Assembly (NCBI RefSeq): GCF_023634805.2
Contig: NZ_CP106881.1
Span: 2,958,001 to 3,022,000 of the forward strand
DNA from: Comamonas endophytica
GTDB taxonomy: Bacteria > Pseudomonadota > Gammaproteobacteria > Burkholderiales > Burkholderiaceae_C
Direction: 5' to 3'
DNA length: 64,000 nucleotides
Below the pieces are notes generated by a model that made no database searches, was not told the origin of the DNA, and was given only the letters and a program-made list of their open reading frames with translations. The position numbers and the translations under genes are program-made. Below are positions 12,112 to 21,145 of this stretch, piece by piece. Position 1 is the stretch's first letter. Every line of letters starts with the position of its first letter.

Positions 12112-13500
12112 TCAGGCTCTTTGGGCCAGTGAATGGGTGTCGTCCAGGGCGCCTTCGATGCCGTCGAACAGCATGTCGATCTCCTGGCGGGTGATGATGA
12201 GGGGCGGGCACATGTTCACGGTGTCTCCCAGCGCCCGGGTGATGATGCCGTGCGACAGCGCGGCCGTGCCGGCGCGCGCCGCCATGCCCAGCTCCGGCGC
12301 GAAGGGCGCCTTGGTCTCGCGGTCGGCGACCAGTTCCACCGCGCCGAGCAGGCCGTGGCCGCGCGCCTCGCCGACCAGCGGGTGGCTGCCCAGCGCCTGC
12401 AGGCGTTGCTGGAAATGCGGGATGACGCTGCGCACATGCTCGAGGATGTTTTCTTCCTCGTAGATCTTCAGTGTCTCGAGCGCCACCGCGGCCGCCACGG
12501 GGTGGCCCGAATAGGTGAACCCATGGCCGAAGGTGCCGATCTTGCGGCTCTCGGCGAGCATCGCCTGGTAGATGGCTTCGTTCACCATCAGCGCCGAGAT
12601 CGGCAGATAGCCGGCCGACAGCTGCTTGGCGCAGGTGATCATGTCGGGGTGCATCCCGAAGGTCTCGGTGCCGAACATGTTGCCGGTGCGCGCGAAGCCG
12701 CAGATCACCTCGTCGGCCACCAGCAGGATGTCGTACTTGCGCAGCACGGCCTGGACCTTGGCGAAATAGGTCCTGGGCGGAACGATGACGCCGCCCGAGA
12801 CCATGATCGGCTCGGCAAAGAAGGCGGCAATGGTGTCGGGGCCTTCCCTGAGGATCAGCTGCTCCAGCGAGTCGGCGCAGCGCGTGGCGAAATCCTCCTC
12901 GGACTCGCCGGGCAGGCCGTGGCGCCAGTAGTGCGGGCAGTCGGTGTGCAGGATGCGATCGATCGGTAGGTCGAAGTCGCGGTGGTTGTTGGGCAGGCCG
13001 GTGAGGCTGGCCGAGGCGATGGTCACGCCGTGGTAGCCGCGGGAGCGCGCAATGATCTTCTTCTTGGCGGGGCGGCCCAGCGCGTTGTTGTAGTACCAGA
13101 CCAGCTTGATGGCGGTGTCGTTGGCTTCCGAGCCCGAATTGGCGAAGAACACCTTCGACATGGGCACTGGCGCCATGGCCAGCAGCTTCTCGGCCAGCAG
13201 GATCGCCGGCTCGTTGGCCTTGTGGCCGAACGAGTGGTAGAAGGGCAGCTGGCGCATCTGCCGGTCCGCGGCATCCGCCAGGCGGCTGTTGCTGAAGCCC
13301 AGCGAGGCGCAGAACAGGCCGGCCAGGCCTTCGAGGTATTTGTTGCCCTTGTCGTCATAGACGAAGACGCCTTCGCCCTTGCTGATGACCATGGGGCCCG
13401 CGGTTTCGTGCAGCGCGAGGTTGGTATAGGGATGGACCTGCGAGGTCACATCGGTGGAGTGGAGTGGCTGGTGCATGGGACTTGGAGTGGTATCAAACAT
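12112..13500 (-). CDS. Class III (omega-amino acid type) PLP aminotransferase
   Basis: A 462-residue fold-type I aminotransferase of the ornithine/GABA/beta-alanine group. Landmarks are NSGSEANDTAIK (121-132), Asp263 in ADEVICGFARTG and the Schiff-base Lys292 in TCAKQLSAGY. It most resembles the 'aspartate aminotransferase family' omega-amino acid:pyruvate enzymes acting on beta-alanine, GABA, taurine or polyamines. The start codon at 13500 overlaps the stop of the upstream binding-protein gene (TGATG), and a gamma-glutamyltransferase gene follows 26 nt later, so the three are probably co-transcribed. The substrate is not determinable from sequence. Confidence 0.88.
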   Translation of the reverse strand: MFDTTPSPMHQPLHSTDVTSQVHPYTNLALHETAGPMVISKGEGVFVYDDKGNKYLEGLAGLFCASLGFSNSRLADAADRQMRQLPFYHSFGHKANEPAILLAEKLLAMAPVPMSKVFFANSGSEANDTAIKLVWYYNNALGRPAKKKIIARSRGYHGVTIASASLTGLPNNHRDFDLPIDRILHTDCPHYWRHGLPGESEEDFATRCADSLEQLILREGPDTIAAFFAEPIMVSGGVIVPPRTYFAKVQAVLRKYDILLVADEVICGFARTGNMFGTETFGMHPDMITCAKQLSAGYLPISALMVNEAIYQAMLAESRKIGTFGHGFTYSGHPVAAAVALETLKIYEEENILEHVRSVIPHFQQRLQALGSHPLVGEARGHGLLGAVELVADRETKAPFAPELGMAARAGTAALSHGIITRALGDTVNMCPPLIITRQEIDMLFDGIEGALDDTHSLAQRA

Positions 13501-14480
13501 CAGACGGGCTCGATGCCGGCCGCGCGAAACAGCCCGCGGATCTTCGGCAGGTCGGTCTTGATCTGCTCGGCAAAGGCGCCGGCGCCGATGCGGTTGCCGG
13601 GCAGCTCCTGGCCGAAGGCCAGCAGCTTGTCCTTGAATTCCTTGGACGCCAGCACGGAGGCCAGCGCGTCCTGCAGCTTGGCCGCCGCCTCCTTGGGCGC
13701 ATTCCTTGGCATGACGATACCGGCCCAGGAGGCCATGTCGAAGCCCGCGAACCCCTGCTCGGCCACGGTGGGAACCTCCGGCAGGCTCTGCGTGCGCGCC
13801 GCGCCGGTGGTGGCCAGCGCCTTGAGCCTGCCATTGCGGATGTAGCCCACGCTGGAGGTGATGGTGTCCGCATAGACCTGCACCTGGTTGCCGATCAGCG
13901 CCGGCAGCGCCTCCGCCGCGCCCTTGAACGGGATGTGCGTCATTTCGGTGCCGGTCTTGAGCTTGAGCATCTCCAGGGACAGCTGCGACAGCGAGCCGTT
14001 GCCGAAGGACGCGAAGCTCAACGCGCCGGGGTGCTTCTTCGCATGCCCGATCAGGCCCTTGAGGTCCGTGGCGGGCAGGGACTGATTCGCCAGGATGACC
14101 AGCGGCTGGTAGCCGATGAGCGACACCGGAACGAAGGCGTCCGGGTCATAGCGCAGCTTCTTGAACTGGAAGCGGTTCGAGACCAGCGTGGAGGTGGTGG
14201 CCACCAGCAGCGTGTAGCCGTCCGGAGCAGCGTTGGCCACCGCTTCGGCCGCAATCACCGTGGCCGCACCGGTGCGGTTCTCGACCACGACGGACTGGCC
14301 CAGCTTCGGACCCAGGGCATCGGCCACATAGCGGCTGAGCACGTCGACACCGCCGCCCGCGGGAAAGGGCACGACCATGCGGATGGGGCGCGAGGGCCAG
14401 GTGTCCTGCGGCTGCGCATGAGCGCCTGCGCTGCAGGCAATGGCAAGACCAACGGCAATTCGGCGGAAAGCAGAGTTCAT
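13500..14480 (-). CDS. Bug/TctC-family substrate-binding protein (copy 2)
   Basis: A 326-residue periplasmic binding protein with a signal peptide ending at SAGAHAQ. Family signatures are WPSRPIRMVVPFPAGGG, VENRTGAATVIA and DGYTLLVAT. It is the first gene of the minus-strand unit binding protein-aminotransferase-gamma-glutamyltransferase and overlaps the second by one base. Its probable ligand is an amino-carboxylate fed to those enzymes, which is inference from context. A GntR regulator is divergent from it. Confidence 0.9.
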   Translation of the reverse strand: MNSAFRRIAVGLAIACSAGAHAQPQDTWPSRPIRMVVPFPAGGGVDVLSRYVADALGPKLGQSVVVENRTGAATVIAAEAVANAAPDGYTLLVATTSTLVSNRFQFKKLRYDPDAFVPVSLIGYQPLVILANQSLPATDLKGLIGHAKKHPGALSFASFGNGSLSQLSLEMLKLKTGTEMTHIPFKGAAEALPALIGNQVQVYADTITSSVGYIRNGRLKALATTGAARTQSLPEVPTVAEQGFAGFDMASWAGIVMPRNAPKEAAAKLQDALASVLASKEFKDKLLAFGQELPGNRIGAGAFAEQIKTDLPKIRGLFRAAGIEPV

Positions 14481-14574
14481 GGCTCCTCGGAGGTTGATGG
14501 TTGCGTCTGCCGTGGATGTCCGCCGATGAGCGGGTCGATGAAGCTTAAACCTTTATCGAGCAATTGGGATTAGA

Positions 14575-14599
14575 GTATCCCCGTATCTTTGTATCCAAT
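14575..14599. promoter_or_regulatory. Candidate GntR operator, module 2
   Basis: TTTGTATCCAAT (14588-14599) exactly repeats the 12-mer of the first GntR module. It ends a run of three GTATC units spaced 8 nt apart (14575, 14583, 14591), one per three-quarters of a helical turn. It lies in the divergent region between the binding-protein start (14480) and the gntR start (14759). Binding by the adjacent GntR protein is inferred. Confidence 0.5.
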
Positions 14600-14758
14600 T
14601 TGTGGCTTTTTCATCCAAGCAAGGCTTGTGCCAAGGCTGCCCGCAGGAGCGTATGCCTTTGTGCATGCAGTGGGAGAAGCCGCCGGCGCGCCGTGGATGC
14701 CTTGCGTTCTCGACCACCCCTAAAATCAAAGCGGAAGCATGGCTTCCGAGGAACCACC

Positions 14759-15457
14759 ATGAATTTCTTTGCTTCGCCGCCTCCGCAGGCGCTGGCCACG
14801 AGTGCCCACGAACAGGCATACCACTACCTCTCGCACGCCATTCGCATGGGGCAGCTCAAGCCTGGCGAACGGCTGGTCGCGGATGACATCGCCAACGCCA
14901 TCGGCATGAGCCGCATGCCGGTGCGCGAGGCCTTTCGCCGCTTGGCTGCGGAAGGCCTGCTGGTGATGCCGCCCAACCGCGGCGCCATCGTGCGCGCGCT
15001 TTCGGAATTCGAGGTGGTCGAGGTCTTCGAGATGCGCGCCGTGCTGGAGGGCCTGGCGGCCTCGATGGCGGTGCGCCGCCACACGCCGCGCGACATTGCC
15101 GACCTGGAGGACCTGCTGGCCGGCATGCGGCGCTGCGGCAGCGACCTCTCGCAGTGGATCACGGTGCACCGGCAATTCCATGAGCGCCTGTGCGGCATCA
15201 GCGCTGCGCCGCGCCTCCTGCAGCAGATCTCCGCCCTGCATTCGGTGGTCGAGCCGCTGATGCGCATCTGGCTGGAGAACCAGTCCGGCTGCTGCGGGGT
15301 GCAGCAGGTCCATGAACGGCTGCTGGCCGTGCTGCAAGCGGGCGATCCCGAGCGCATGGAGCAGGAGATGCGCGCCCATGTGCGGCGCACGGTGGACGGG
15401 ATCACCAGCGCGATGCGCGCCGCGCGCCCGGCCAAGGCCGCGCGGCGCAGCGCCTGA
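14759..15457 (+). CDS. GntR-family (FCD type) transcriptional regulator, module 2
   Basis: The start is the ATG at 14759 behind GAGGAA; the frame upstream is not coding-like. The 232-residue protein has a winged helix-turn-helix with MSRMPVREAFRRLAAEGL and an FCD domain with ITVHRQFHERL. It is a clear paralogue of the regulator at 9773. It is divergent from the binding protein-aminotransferase-gamma-glutamyltransferase unit, which it probably represses until an effector is present. The C-terminal tail is Arg/Ala/Lys rich. Confidence 0.9.
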   Translation: MNFFASPPPQALATSAHEQAYHYLSHAIRMGQLKPGERLVADDIANAIGMSRMPVREAFRRLAAEGLLVMPPNRGAIVRALSEFEVVEVFEMRAVLEGLAASMAVRRHTPRDIADLEDLLAGMRRCGSDLSQWITVHRQFHERLCGISAAPRLLQQISALHSVVEPLMRIWLENQSGCCGVQQVHERLLAVLQAGDPERMEQEMRAHVRRTVDGITSAMRAARPAKAARRSA

Positions 15458-15458
15458 A

Positions 15459-15498
15459 GCCGGCGCGTGCAGTGCGGCAACCGCCGCCCTGCGCCGGC
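15459..15498. terminator. Hairpin between convergent gntR and gabD
   Basis: GCCGGCGC (15459-15466) and GCGCCGGC (15491-15498) form a perfect 8-bp inverted repeat between the two opposing stops (15457 and 15503). No T tract follows, so termination would be weak or Rho-assisted. Confidence 0.4.
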
Positions 15499-15502
15499 CG
15501 CA

Positions 15503-16981
15503 CTACTTGTCGATATCCCCGAGGCAGAGGTATTTCAGCTCGAGGTAATCATCCATGCCGTGATGCGAGCCTTCGCGCCCCAGGCCCGATTGCTTCACGC
15601 CGCCAAAGGGCACGTGCTCGGAGGCAATCACGCCCGCGTTGATGCCGACCATGCCGTATTCCAGCGCCTCGGCCACGCGGAAGATGCGGCCCACGTCGCG
15701 GCTGTAGAAGTAGCTGGCCAGGCCGAACTCGGTGTCGTTGGCGGCATCGATGGCCTGCTGCTCGGTCTGGAAGCGGAACACCGGCGCAAAGGGCCCGAAG
15801 GTCTCCTCGCGCGCGCACAGCATATCGGCGTTGGCATCTGCCACCACTGTGGGCTGGAAGAACTGTCCCTCCAACCTTGCGCCACCGGCCACGACGCGCC
15901 CGCCCTTGGCCAGCGCATCGTCCAGGTGGCGCTGCACCTTGTCCAGCGCCGCGGGCTCGATCAGCGGACCCTGCACCACGCCGTCCTCGAAGCCGTTGCC
16001 CACCGTGAGCGCCTGCACGCGCGCCGCGAACTTCTGCACGAACTGCTCGTACACGCCGTCCTGCACGTAGATCCGGTTGGCGCAGACGCAGGTCTGGCCG
16101 GCATTGCGGTACTTGCTGGCGATGGCGCCTTCGACGGCCGAGTCGATGTCCGCATCGTCGAAGACGATGAACGGCGCATTGCCGCCCAGCTCCAGGCTGA
16201 TCTTCTTCACCGTGGGCGCGCTTTGCGCCATCAGGATGCGGCCGACCTCGGTGGAACCGGTGAAGCTCAGGTGGCGCACTACGTCGCTGGCGCACAGCAG
16301 CTTGCCCACGGCGATGCTGTTGGCACTGTCGGCGGTGATCACATTGAGCACGCCGGCGGGAATGCCGGCACGCACTGCAAGCTCCGCCGCGGCGAGGGCC
16401 GTCAGCGGGGTCAGCTCCGCGGGCTTGATGACCACCGGGCAGCCGGCGGCCAGCGCCGGCGCCACCTTGCGCGTGATCATGGCCAGCGGGAAGTTCCACG
16501 GCGTGATGGCGGCGCAGACCCCGACGGGCTGCTTGAGCACCATCAGGCGGCGCGTGCTGTCGAACTGCGGCAGCGTTTCGCCATTGGCGCGCTTGGCTTC
16601 CTCGGCAAACCACTCGACGAAGCTGGCGGCATAGCCCACCTCGCCCTTGGCTTCGGCAAAGGGCTTGCCCTGCTCGGCGGTCATGATGCGCGCCAGGTCC
16701 TCGCTGTGTGCCATCAGCAGCTCATACCACTTCAGCAGGATCGCGTGGCGCTGCTTGGCGGTCTTGGCGCGCCAGGCGGGCCAGGCGGCATTCGCGGCTC
16801 GGACGGCGCGCTCGGCATCGGCGGCGCCCAGGTTGGGCACGTCGGCCAGCTTGAGGCCCGTTGCCGGATCGTCGACATCGAAACGCGAGTCTCCCTGGAC
16901 CCATTGCCCATCGATCAGCGCATCGGTCTTGAGCAGGCTGGGGTCGTTCAGGAATGCCAGGGGCGAGGTCTTCATGTCCAT
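15503..16981 (-). CDS. gabD: NAD(P)-dependent succinate-semialdehyde dehydrogenase
   Basis: A 492-residue aldehyde dehydrogenase starting behind GAGGAG. Key elements are TPWNFPLAMITRK (160-172, cofactor pocket), Glu264 in SLELGG and the catalytic Cys298 in AGQTCVCANRI. Cys300 follows, as in GabD proteins where it can form a redox-sensitive disulfide. It oxidises succinate semialdehyde to succinate, the last step of GABA breakdown. The gene is 9 nt downstream of gabT, so the pair is an operon. The divergent MocR/GabR-type gene is the obvious regulator. Confidence 0.94.
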   Translation of the reverse strand: MDMKTSPLAFLNDPSLLKTDALIDGQWVQGDSRFDVDDPATGLKLADVPNLGAADAERAVRAANAAWPAWRAKTAKQRHAILLKWYELLMAHSEDLARIMTAEQGKPFAEAKGEVGYAASFVEWFAEEAKRANGETLPQFDSTRRLMVLKQPVGVCAAITPWNFPLAMITRKVAPALAAGCPVVIKPAELTPLTALAAAELAVRAGIPAGVLNVITADSANSIAVGKLLCASDVVRHLSFTGSTEVGRILMAQSAPTVKKISLELGGNAPFIVFDDADIDSAVEGAIASKYRNAGQTCVCANRIYVQDGVYEQFVQKFAARVQALTVGNGFEDGVVQGPLIEPAALDKVQRHLDDALAKGGRVVAGGARLEGQFFQPTVVADANADMLCAREETFGPFAPVFRFQTEQQAIDAANDTEFGLASYFYSRDVGRIFRVAEALEYGMVGINAGVIASEHVPFGGVKQSGLGREGSHHGMDDYLELKYLCLGDIDK

Positions 16982-16990
16982 CGGATCTCC

Positions 16991-18280
16991 TCAGGCGGCC
17001 ACCGCCACGCCTGCTGCGGCGCCGACGGCTTCTTCCAGCGTCTGCAGCGCGGCATCGAATTGCGCATCGGGAATGGTGAGCGGATACAGGAAGCGGATCA
17101 CATTGCCGTACTGGCCACAGCTCAGCAGCAGCAGGCCGCGCTCCAGCGCTTCCTTCTGGATGCGCCCCACCAGCGCGCTGTCCGGCGCCCGGGTCTCGGG
17201 ATCGACGCATTCCATGGCCACCATCGAGCCCAGTCCGCGCACTTCGGCGATGGCGGGAACGCGCTCGCTCAGGCCGCTGAGGAATTCCTGCAGCCGCGCG
17301 CCCAGCGCCACCGAGCGCGCCAGCAGCTGTTCCTGCTCGATGACATCGATCACCGCATGCGCGGCGGCGACGGCCAGCGGGTTGCCGGCATAGGTGCCGC
17401 CCAGGCCGCCGGGGTTGGCGGCGTCCATCACCTCGGCGCGGCCGCACACGGCCGACAGCGGCATGCCGCCAGCCAGGCTCTTGGCCATGGTCATGATGTC
17501 GGGACGGGTGGGGTAGTGCTCCATGGCAAACAGCTTGCCGGTGCGCCCGAAGCCGGTCTGCACCTCGTCGGCGATCAGCAGGATGCCATGCTTGTCGCAG
17601 ACCTGGCGCAGGCTGGCGAACAGCGCGGCGTCGGCCACGTTGAAGCCGCCTTCGCCCTGCACCGGCTCGACGATGATCGCGGCCACGCGCGCGGGGTCGA
17701 CATCGCACTTGAACAGATGCTCCAGCGCGTCCAGGCTGTCTTGCACCGTGACGCCGCGCAGGGGCGCGGGGAAGGGCAGGTGGTAGACCTCGCCGGGGAA
17801 GGGACCGAAGCCCGCCTTGTACGGCTGCACCTTGCCGGTGAGCGCCAGGCCCATCATCGTGCGGCCGTGGAAGCCGCCGCCAAAGGCAATGACGCCGGGG
17901 CGGCCGGTGCTGACGCGGGCGATCTTGATGGCGTTCTCGACGGCTTCGGCGCCGGTGGTGAAAAAGGCCGTCTTCTTCGGGCCGTCGATGGGCGCCAGCG
18001 CATTGATGCGCTCGGCCAGCGCCACCGCGCTTTCGTAGGGAACGATCTGGAAGGCGGTGTGCGTGAAGCGCTCGAGCTGCGCCTGCACGGCCGCGACGAT
18101 CTTCGGGTGGCGGTGGCCGGTGTTGACCACGGCGATGCCCGCAGCGAAGTCGGTGTACTGCCGGCCTTCCACGTCCCAGATGGTCGCGTTCTCGGCGCGG
18201 TCCGCGTAGAAATTGCACATGACGCCGACACCGCGCGGGGTGGCATCGAGGCGGCGCTGATTGATCTGCTGGTTGTTCAT
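16991..18280 (-). CDS. gabT: 4-aminobutyrate--2-oxoglutarate aminotransferase (copy 1)
   Basis: A 429-residue class III aminotransferase. Motifs include TTGAEAVENAIK (108-119), Asp238 in ADEVQTGFGRTG and Lys267 (Schiff base) in TMAKSLAGGMP. These match GabT, which moves the amino group of GABA to 2-oxoglutarate and yields succinate semialdehyde for the adjacent GabD. A second, similar gabT lies at 22977. The divergent regulator at 18373 begins 93 nt away, so the short shared region must hold both promoters. Confidence 0.94.
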   Translation of the reverse strand: MNNQQINQRRLDATPRGVGVMCNFYADRAENATIWDVEGRQYTDFAAGIAVVNTGHRHPKIVAAVQAQLERFTHTAFQIVPYESAVALAERINALAPIDGPKKTAFFTTGAEAVENAIKIARVSTGRPGVIAFGGGFHGRTMMGLALTGKVQPYKAGFGPFPGEVYHLPFPAPLRGVTVQDSLDALEHLFKCDVDPARVAAIIVEPVQGEGGFNVADAALFASLRQVCDKHGILLIADEVQTGFGRTGKLFAMEHYPTRPDIMTMAKSLAGGMPLSAVCGRAEVMDAANPGGLGGTYAGNPLAVAAAHAVIDVIEQEQLLARSVALGARLQEFLSGLSERVPAIAEVRGLGSMVAMECVDPETRAPDSALVGRIQKEALERGLLLLSCGQYGNVIRFLYPLTIPDAQFDAALQTLEEAVGAAAGVAVAA

Positions 18281-18332
18281 GGAAGGTCCCGGTGGCGTTG
18301 AATGATGGACGGATTAGAGCCAGGAACGGACC

Positions 18333-18338
18333 TATAAT
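18333..18338 (+). promoter_or_regulatory. Candidate -10 box for the MocR/GabR-type gene
   Basis: A consensus TATAAT lies 35 nt upstream of the TTG start at 18373 and would give a leader of roughly 30 nt. No good -35 was seen, as expected for an activator-dependent promoter. Direct repeats ATGGACGG (18305-18312) and ATGGATGG (18359-18366) flank it and could be MocR half-sites, since this family often binds direct repeats. Confidence 0.4.
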
Positions 18339-18372
18339 CCAGCGCCACTTCGACACAAATGGATGGTGCCAA

Positions 18373-19875
18373 TTGAAGTCCATCAGCGGAGACCTGATCG
18401 CCCCCCGGCTGGCGCGCCTGCGCCAGGAGAAAACCGCTGTCGCGGTCAACCGGCTGCTCTACGAATGCCTGCGCGATGCCATCCACGACGGCAGCCTGCC
18501 GGCCGGAACGCGCCTGCCGCCGACGCGTGACCTGGCGGCCGAGGCGGGCATTTCACGCAATACCGTCATGCATGCCTACGAGCAGTTGATTGCCGAGGGC
18601 TACACCAGGGGGCTGACGGGAAGCGGCACCTATGTCGCCGAGCGCATTCCCGACCTGCCTCCGCTCAAGCCCGGCAACCCGGCCGTCGCGCCCGCGGGAA
18701 AGTCGGTCGCCGGGCGCCTGTCGCGGCGCGGGCGCAAGGTGGTCATGGGGGCGCAGGCCCAGGCCACGCAGTGGGGCGCCTTCTTGCCGGGCGTGCCCGA
18801 CGTCACCCAGGTGCCGCATGCCAAGCTGGCGCAGATCACGGCGCGCCTGAGCCGCGAGCTGCCACCGTCGACGCTCAGCTATGCCACCAACGGCGGTTAT
18901 GCCAGGCTGCACCAGAGCCTGGCGGTCTATCTGCGGCAGGCGCGCTCGGTGGTCTGCGAGCCCGGCCAGATCGTCGTGACCGAAGGCGTGCACCAGGCCA
19001 TCGATCTGATCACGCGCGTGCTGGGCGATGCCGGCGACCACGCCTGGGTCGAGGAGCCGGGCTACTGGGGCACGCGCAGCATCCTGGAGATCAACGGCAT
19101 CCGGCTCAAGCCCATGCCGGTGGATGCCGAGGGCATGCGCTTTCCCATCCAGGCGACGGCCAGGCCGCCGCGCTTCGCCTTCGTCACGCCCTCGCACCAG
19201 TATCCGCTGGGGCCGGTCATGAGCCTGTCGCGCCGCCTCGACCTGCTGAACTTCGCCGCGCAGCACGGCACCTGGGTGGTCGAGGACGATTACGACAGCG
19301 AGTTCCGTTTCTCGGGCCACCCCGTGGCCTCGCTGCAGGGGCTGCTGCCCGGCGCGCCGGTGATCTATGTGGGCACCTTCAGCAAGACCCTGTATCCCGG
19401 GCTGCGCATGGCGTACATGGTGGTGCCCGCGCCCTTTGCCGCGGCCTTTCGCACCGCGCAATCCAAGCTCTACCGCGGCGGCCACATGCTGCAGCAGGCG
19501 GCGCTGGCCGAATTCATGGACAGCGGCCAGTACGCGGCCCACATCCGGCGCATGCGCCTGATCTATGCGGCGCGGCGCGCCTACCTCATCCAGCTGGTGG
19601 AGCAGTCGCTGGGCCCAGGCTGGGTGCATGAATACGACAGCAATGCCGGACTGCATCTGGTGCTGGCGCTGCCGCCCGGCACCGACGACGTGGCCATTGC
19701 CGCCGAGGCCGCGGCCCGGGGGGTGATCGCGCGTCCGCTGTCCATCTACTATTTCGGCCGCAACCCGAGCCCGGGCCTGATCCTGGCGTTCGCCAGCGTG
19801 CCCCAGGAGGAGATGCTCGCGCCCTGGCAGGTGGTGGCGCGCTGCATTCTCGAGGCGGTCGCAAAAAAGCGCTGA
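18373..19875 (+). CDS. MocR-family regulator (GabR/PdxR type) with aminotransferase-like domain
   Basis: TTG at 18373 (LKSISGDLIAPRL) is preferred because a TATAAT sits between it and the alternative GTG at 18292; this gives 500 residues. The N-terminal GntR-type winged helix (about 20-95) has LPPTRDLAAEAGISRNTVMHAY. A linker leads to a fold-type I aminotransferase-like domain with the PLP lysine Lys338 in VGTFSKTLYPGLR. Such proteins sense PLP with GABA (GabR) or PLP alone (PdxR). Its divergence from gabT-gabD makes activation of the gab operon the likely job. No pdx genes are nearby. Confidence 0.88.
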   Translation: MKSISGDLIAPRLARLRQEKTAVAVNRLLYECLRDAIHDGSLPAGTRLPPTRDLAAEAGISRNTVMHAYEQLIAEGYTRGLTGSGTYVAERIPDLPPLKPGNPAVAPAGKSVAGRLSRRGRKVVMGAQAQATQWGAFLPGVPDVTQVPHAKLAQITARLSRELPPSTLSYATNGGYARLHQSLAVYLRQARSVVCEPGQIVVTEGVHQAIDLITRVLGDAGDHAWVEEPGYWGTRSILEINGIRLKPMPVDAEGMRFPIQATARPPRFAFVTPSHQYPLGPVMSLSRRLDLLNFAAQHGTWVVEDDYDSEFRFSGHPVASLQGLLPGAPVIYVGTFSKTLYPGLRMAYMVVPAPFAAAFRTAQSKLYRGGHMLQQAALAEFMDSGQYAAHIRRMRLIYAARRAYLIQLVEQSLGPGWVHEYDSNAGLHLVLALPPGTDDVAIAAEAAARGVIARPLSIYYFGRNPSPGLILAFASVPQEEMLAPWQVVARCILEAVAKKR

Positions 19876-19914
19876 CCCCGTTGCCGGGAGCCAGCGCCGG
19901 GTGCGTGCATCCGC

Positions 19915-20892
19915 TCAGTTCAGCGTCACGCCGGCGGCCTTGACCACCTTCTCGGTCTTGCCGGTATCCACGCGCACGAATTCATGGAACTCGGCGGCGG
20001 TCATGGGCGTCACTTCCGCGCCCGTGGGGCCGAGCCGCTCGATCAGCTTGGGATCGGCCAGCGCGCGCGCCAGGCTGGCGCGCAGCTTCTCCATCACGTC
20101 CTTGGGCGTGCCCTTGGGCGCGACCAGGCCGTACCAGGGGAACATCTCGTAGCCCGGATAGCCCTGCTCGGCCACCGAGGGCACGTTGGGCAGGGTCTGC
20201 GAGCGCTTGGCGGAGGTCACGCCTAGCGCCAGCAGCTTGCCGCTCTTCACATGGGGAATGGAGCTGACGATGGTGTCGAAATACACCGAGACCTGGCCGC
20301 CGATGATCGCCGGCAGGGCTTCCGCCGCGCCCTTGTAGGGCACGTGCAGCATGTCGATGCCGGCGCGCTGCTTGAACAGCTCGGCCGCGAGATGCGAGGT
20401 CGTGCCGGCGCCGAAGGAGGCGTAGCTGAGCTTGCCCGGGTTGGCCTTGGCGTAGGCCACCAGTTCGGGAATGTTCCTGGCCGGAACGGAAGGGTTGATG
20501 ACCACGACCAGGGGCGTGATGCCCACCAGCCCGATCAGCTCGAAGCCGTCCGGGTCGTAGGGCAGCTTGGAGTAGAGGAACTTGTTGGTCACCAGCGAGC
20601 TGTTGGTGCCGACGAACAGGGTGTAGCCGTCCGCCGGGCTGCGCGCGGTGGCGTCGGCCCCCAGGATGCCGCCGGCACCGGGCTTGTTCTCGATGACGAA
20701 GGACTGCTTCAGGTCCACGGCCATCCGGTCGGCCAGCGCGCGTGCGATGGCATCGGTGCCGCCGCCGGGAGGGAATGGAACGATGAGGCGCACCGACTTG
20801 CTGGGGTAGGCGGTGCCTTCCTGGGCCGAGGCGGCAAAGGGAAGGGCAAGGGCGAAGCAGCTGAGAGCTGCCCTGAGGAACGTTCGGCGCAT
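19915..20892 (-). CDS. Bug/TctC-family substrate-binding protein (copy 3)
   Basis: A 325-residue periplasmic protein with a signal peptide ending at FAASAQE. It carries YPSKSVRLIVPFPPGGG, VIENKPGAGGILG and DGYTLFVGT. By eye it is the closest relative in the window of copy 1 (shared GAGTTSHLAAE/GAGTTSHMAGE and YKGAAEALPA/YKGAAEAIPA stretches). It is transcribed alone on the minus strand. A perfect operator-like inverted repeat stands 60 nt before its start and is shared with two neighbouring units, which ties it to the XRE-cupin regulator. Confidence 0.9.
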   Translation of the reverse strand: MRRTFLRAALSCFALALPFAASAQEGTAYPSKSVRLIVPFPPGGGTDAIARALADRMAVDLKQSFVIENKPGAGGILGADATARSPADGYTLFVGTNSSLVTNKFLYSKLPYDPDGFELIGLVGITPLVVVINPSVPARNIPELVAYAKANPGKLSYASFGAGTTSHLAAELFKQRAGIDMLHVPYKGAAEALPAIIGGQVSVYFDTIVSSIPHVKSGKLLALGVTSAKRSQTLPNVPSVAEQGYPGYEMFPWYGLVAPKGTPKDVMEKLRASLARALADPKLIERLGPTGAEVTPMTAAEFHEFVRVDTGKTEKVVKAAGVTLN

Positions 20893-20950
20893 GGGATCTT
20901 CCTGGGTCTATCGAGTTTTGGGCAAAAATGCTGTTGCAAATTGCATGCCA

Positions 20951-20976
20951 GTGAAAATTCTGCATTAAATTTTCAC
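20951..20976. promoter_or_regulatory. Candidate XRE-cupin operator, site 1
   Basis: GTGAAAATT (20951-20959) and AATTTTCAC (20968-20976) form a perfect 9-bp inverted repeat with an 8-nt spacer, about 60 nt upstream of the copy 3 binding-protein start. The core TGAAAA-N12-TTTTCA recurs at 21972 and, with one change, at 22892. A further inverted repeat TTCAC-N7-GTGAA lies at 21001-21017. Confidence 0.6.
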
Positions 20977-21096
20977 AAATACGCCACAGGGTTAACCTTA
21001 TTCACTCATTTGGTGAACGCGGTGCTTTTTTGGGGCAGTGACTTACCCGCGCTGCGCAGCGCCGGTGCATCGGCATGGGGCCAGGCCCGCATGGAC

Positions 21097-21121
21097 AAAA
21101 AAAGGCCCGCGCAAGCGGGCC
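21097..21121 (-). terminator. Rho-independent terminator of the class II aldolase gene
   Basis: Read on the minus strand, a 7-bp stem GGCCCGC/GCGGGCC with a 4-nt loop (21104-21121) is followed by seven T residues (complement of the A run 21097-21103). It lies 25 nt past the stop of the gene at 21146. Confidence 0.85.
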
Positions 21122-21145
21122 CGGGAAAGCTGCCATGCGCCGCCG

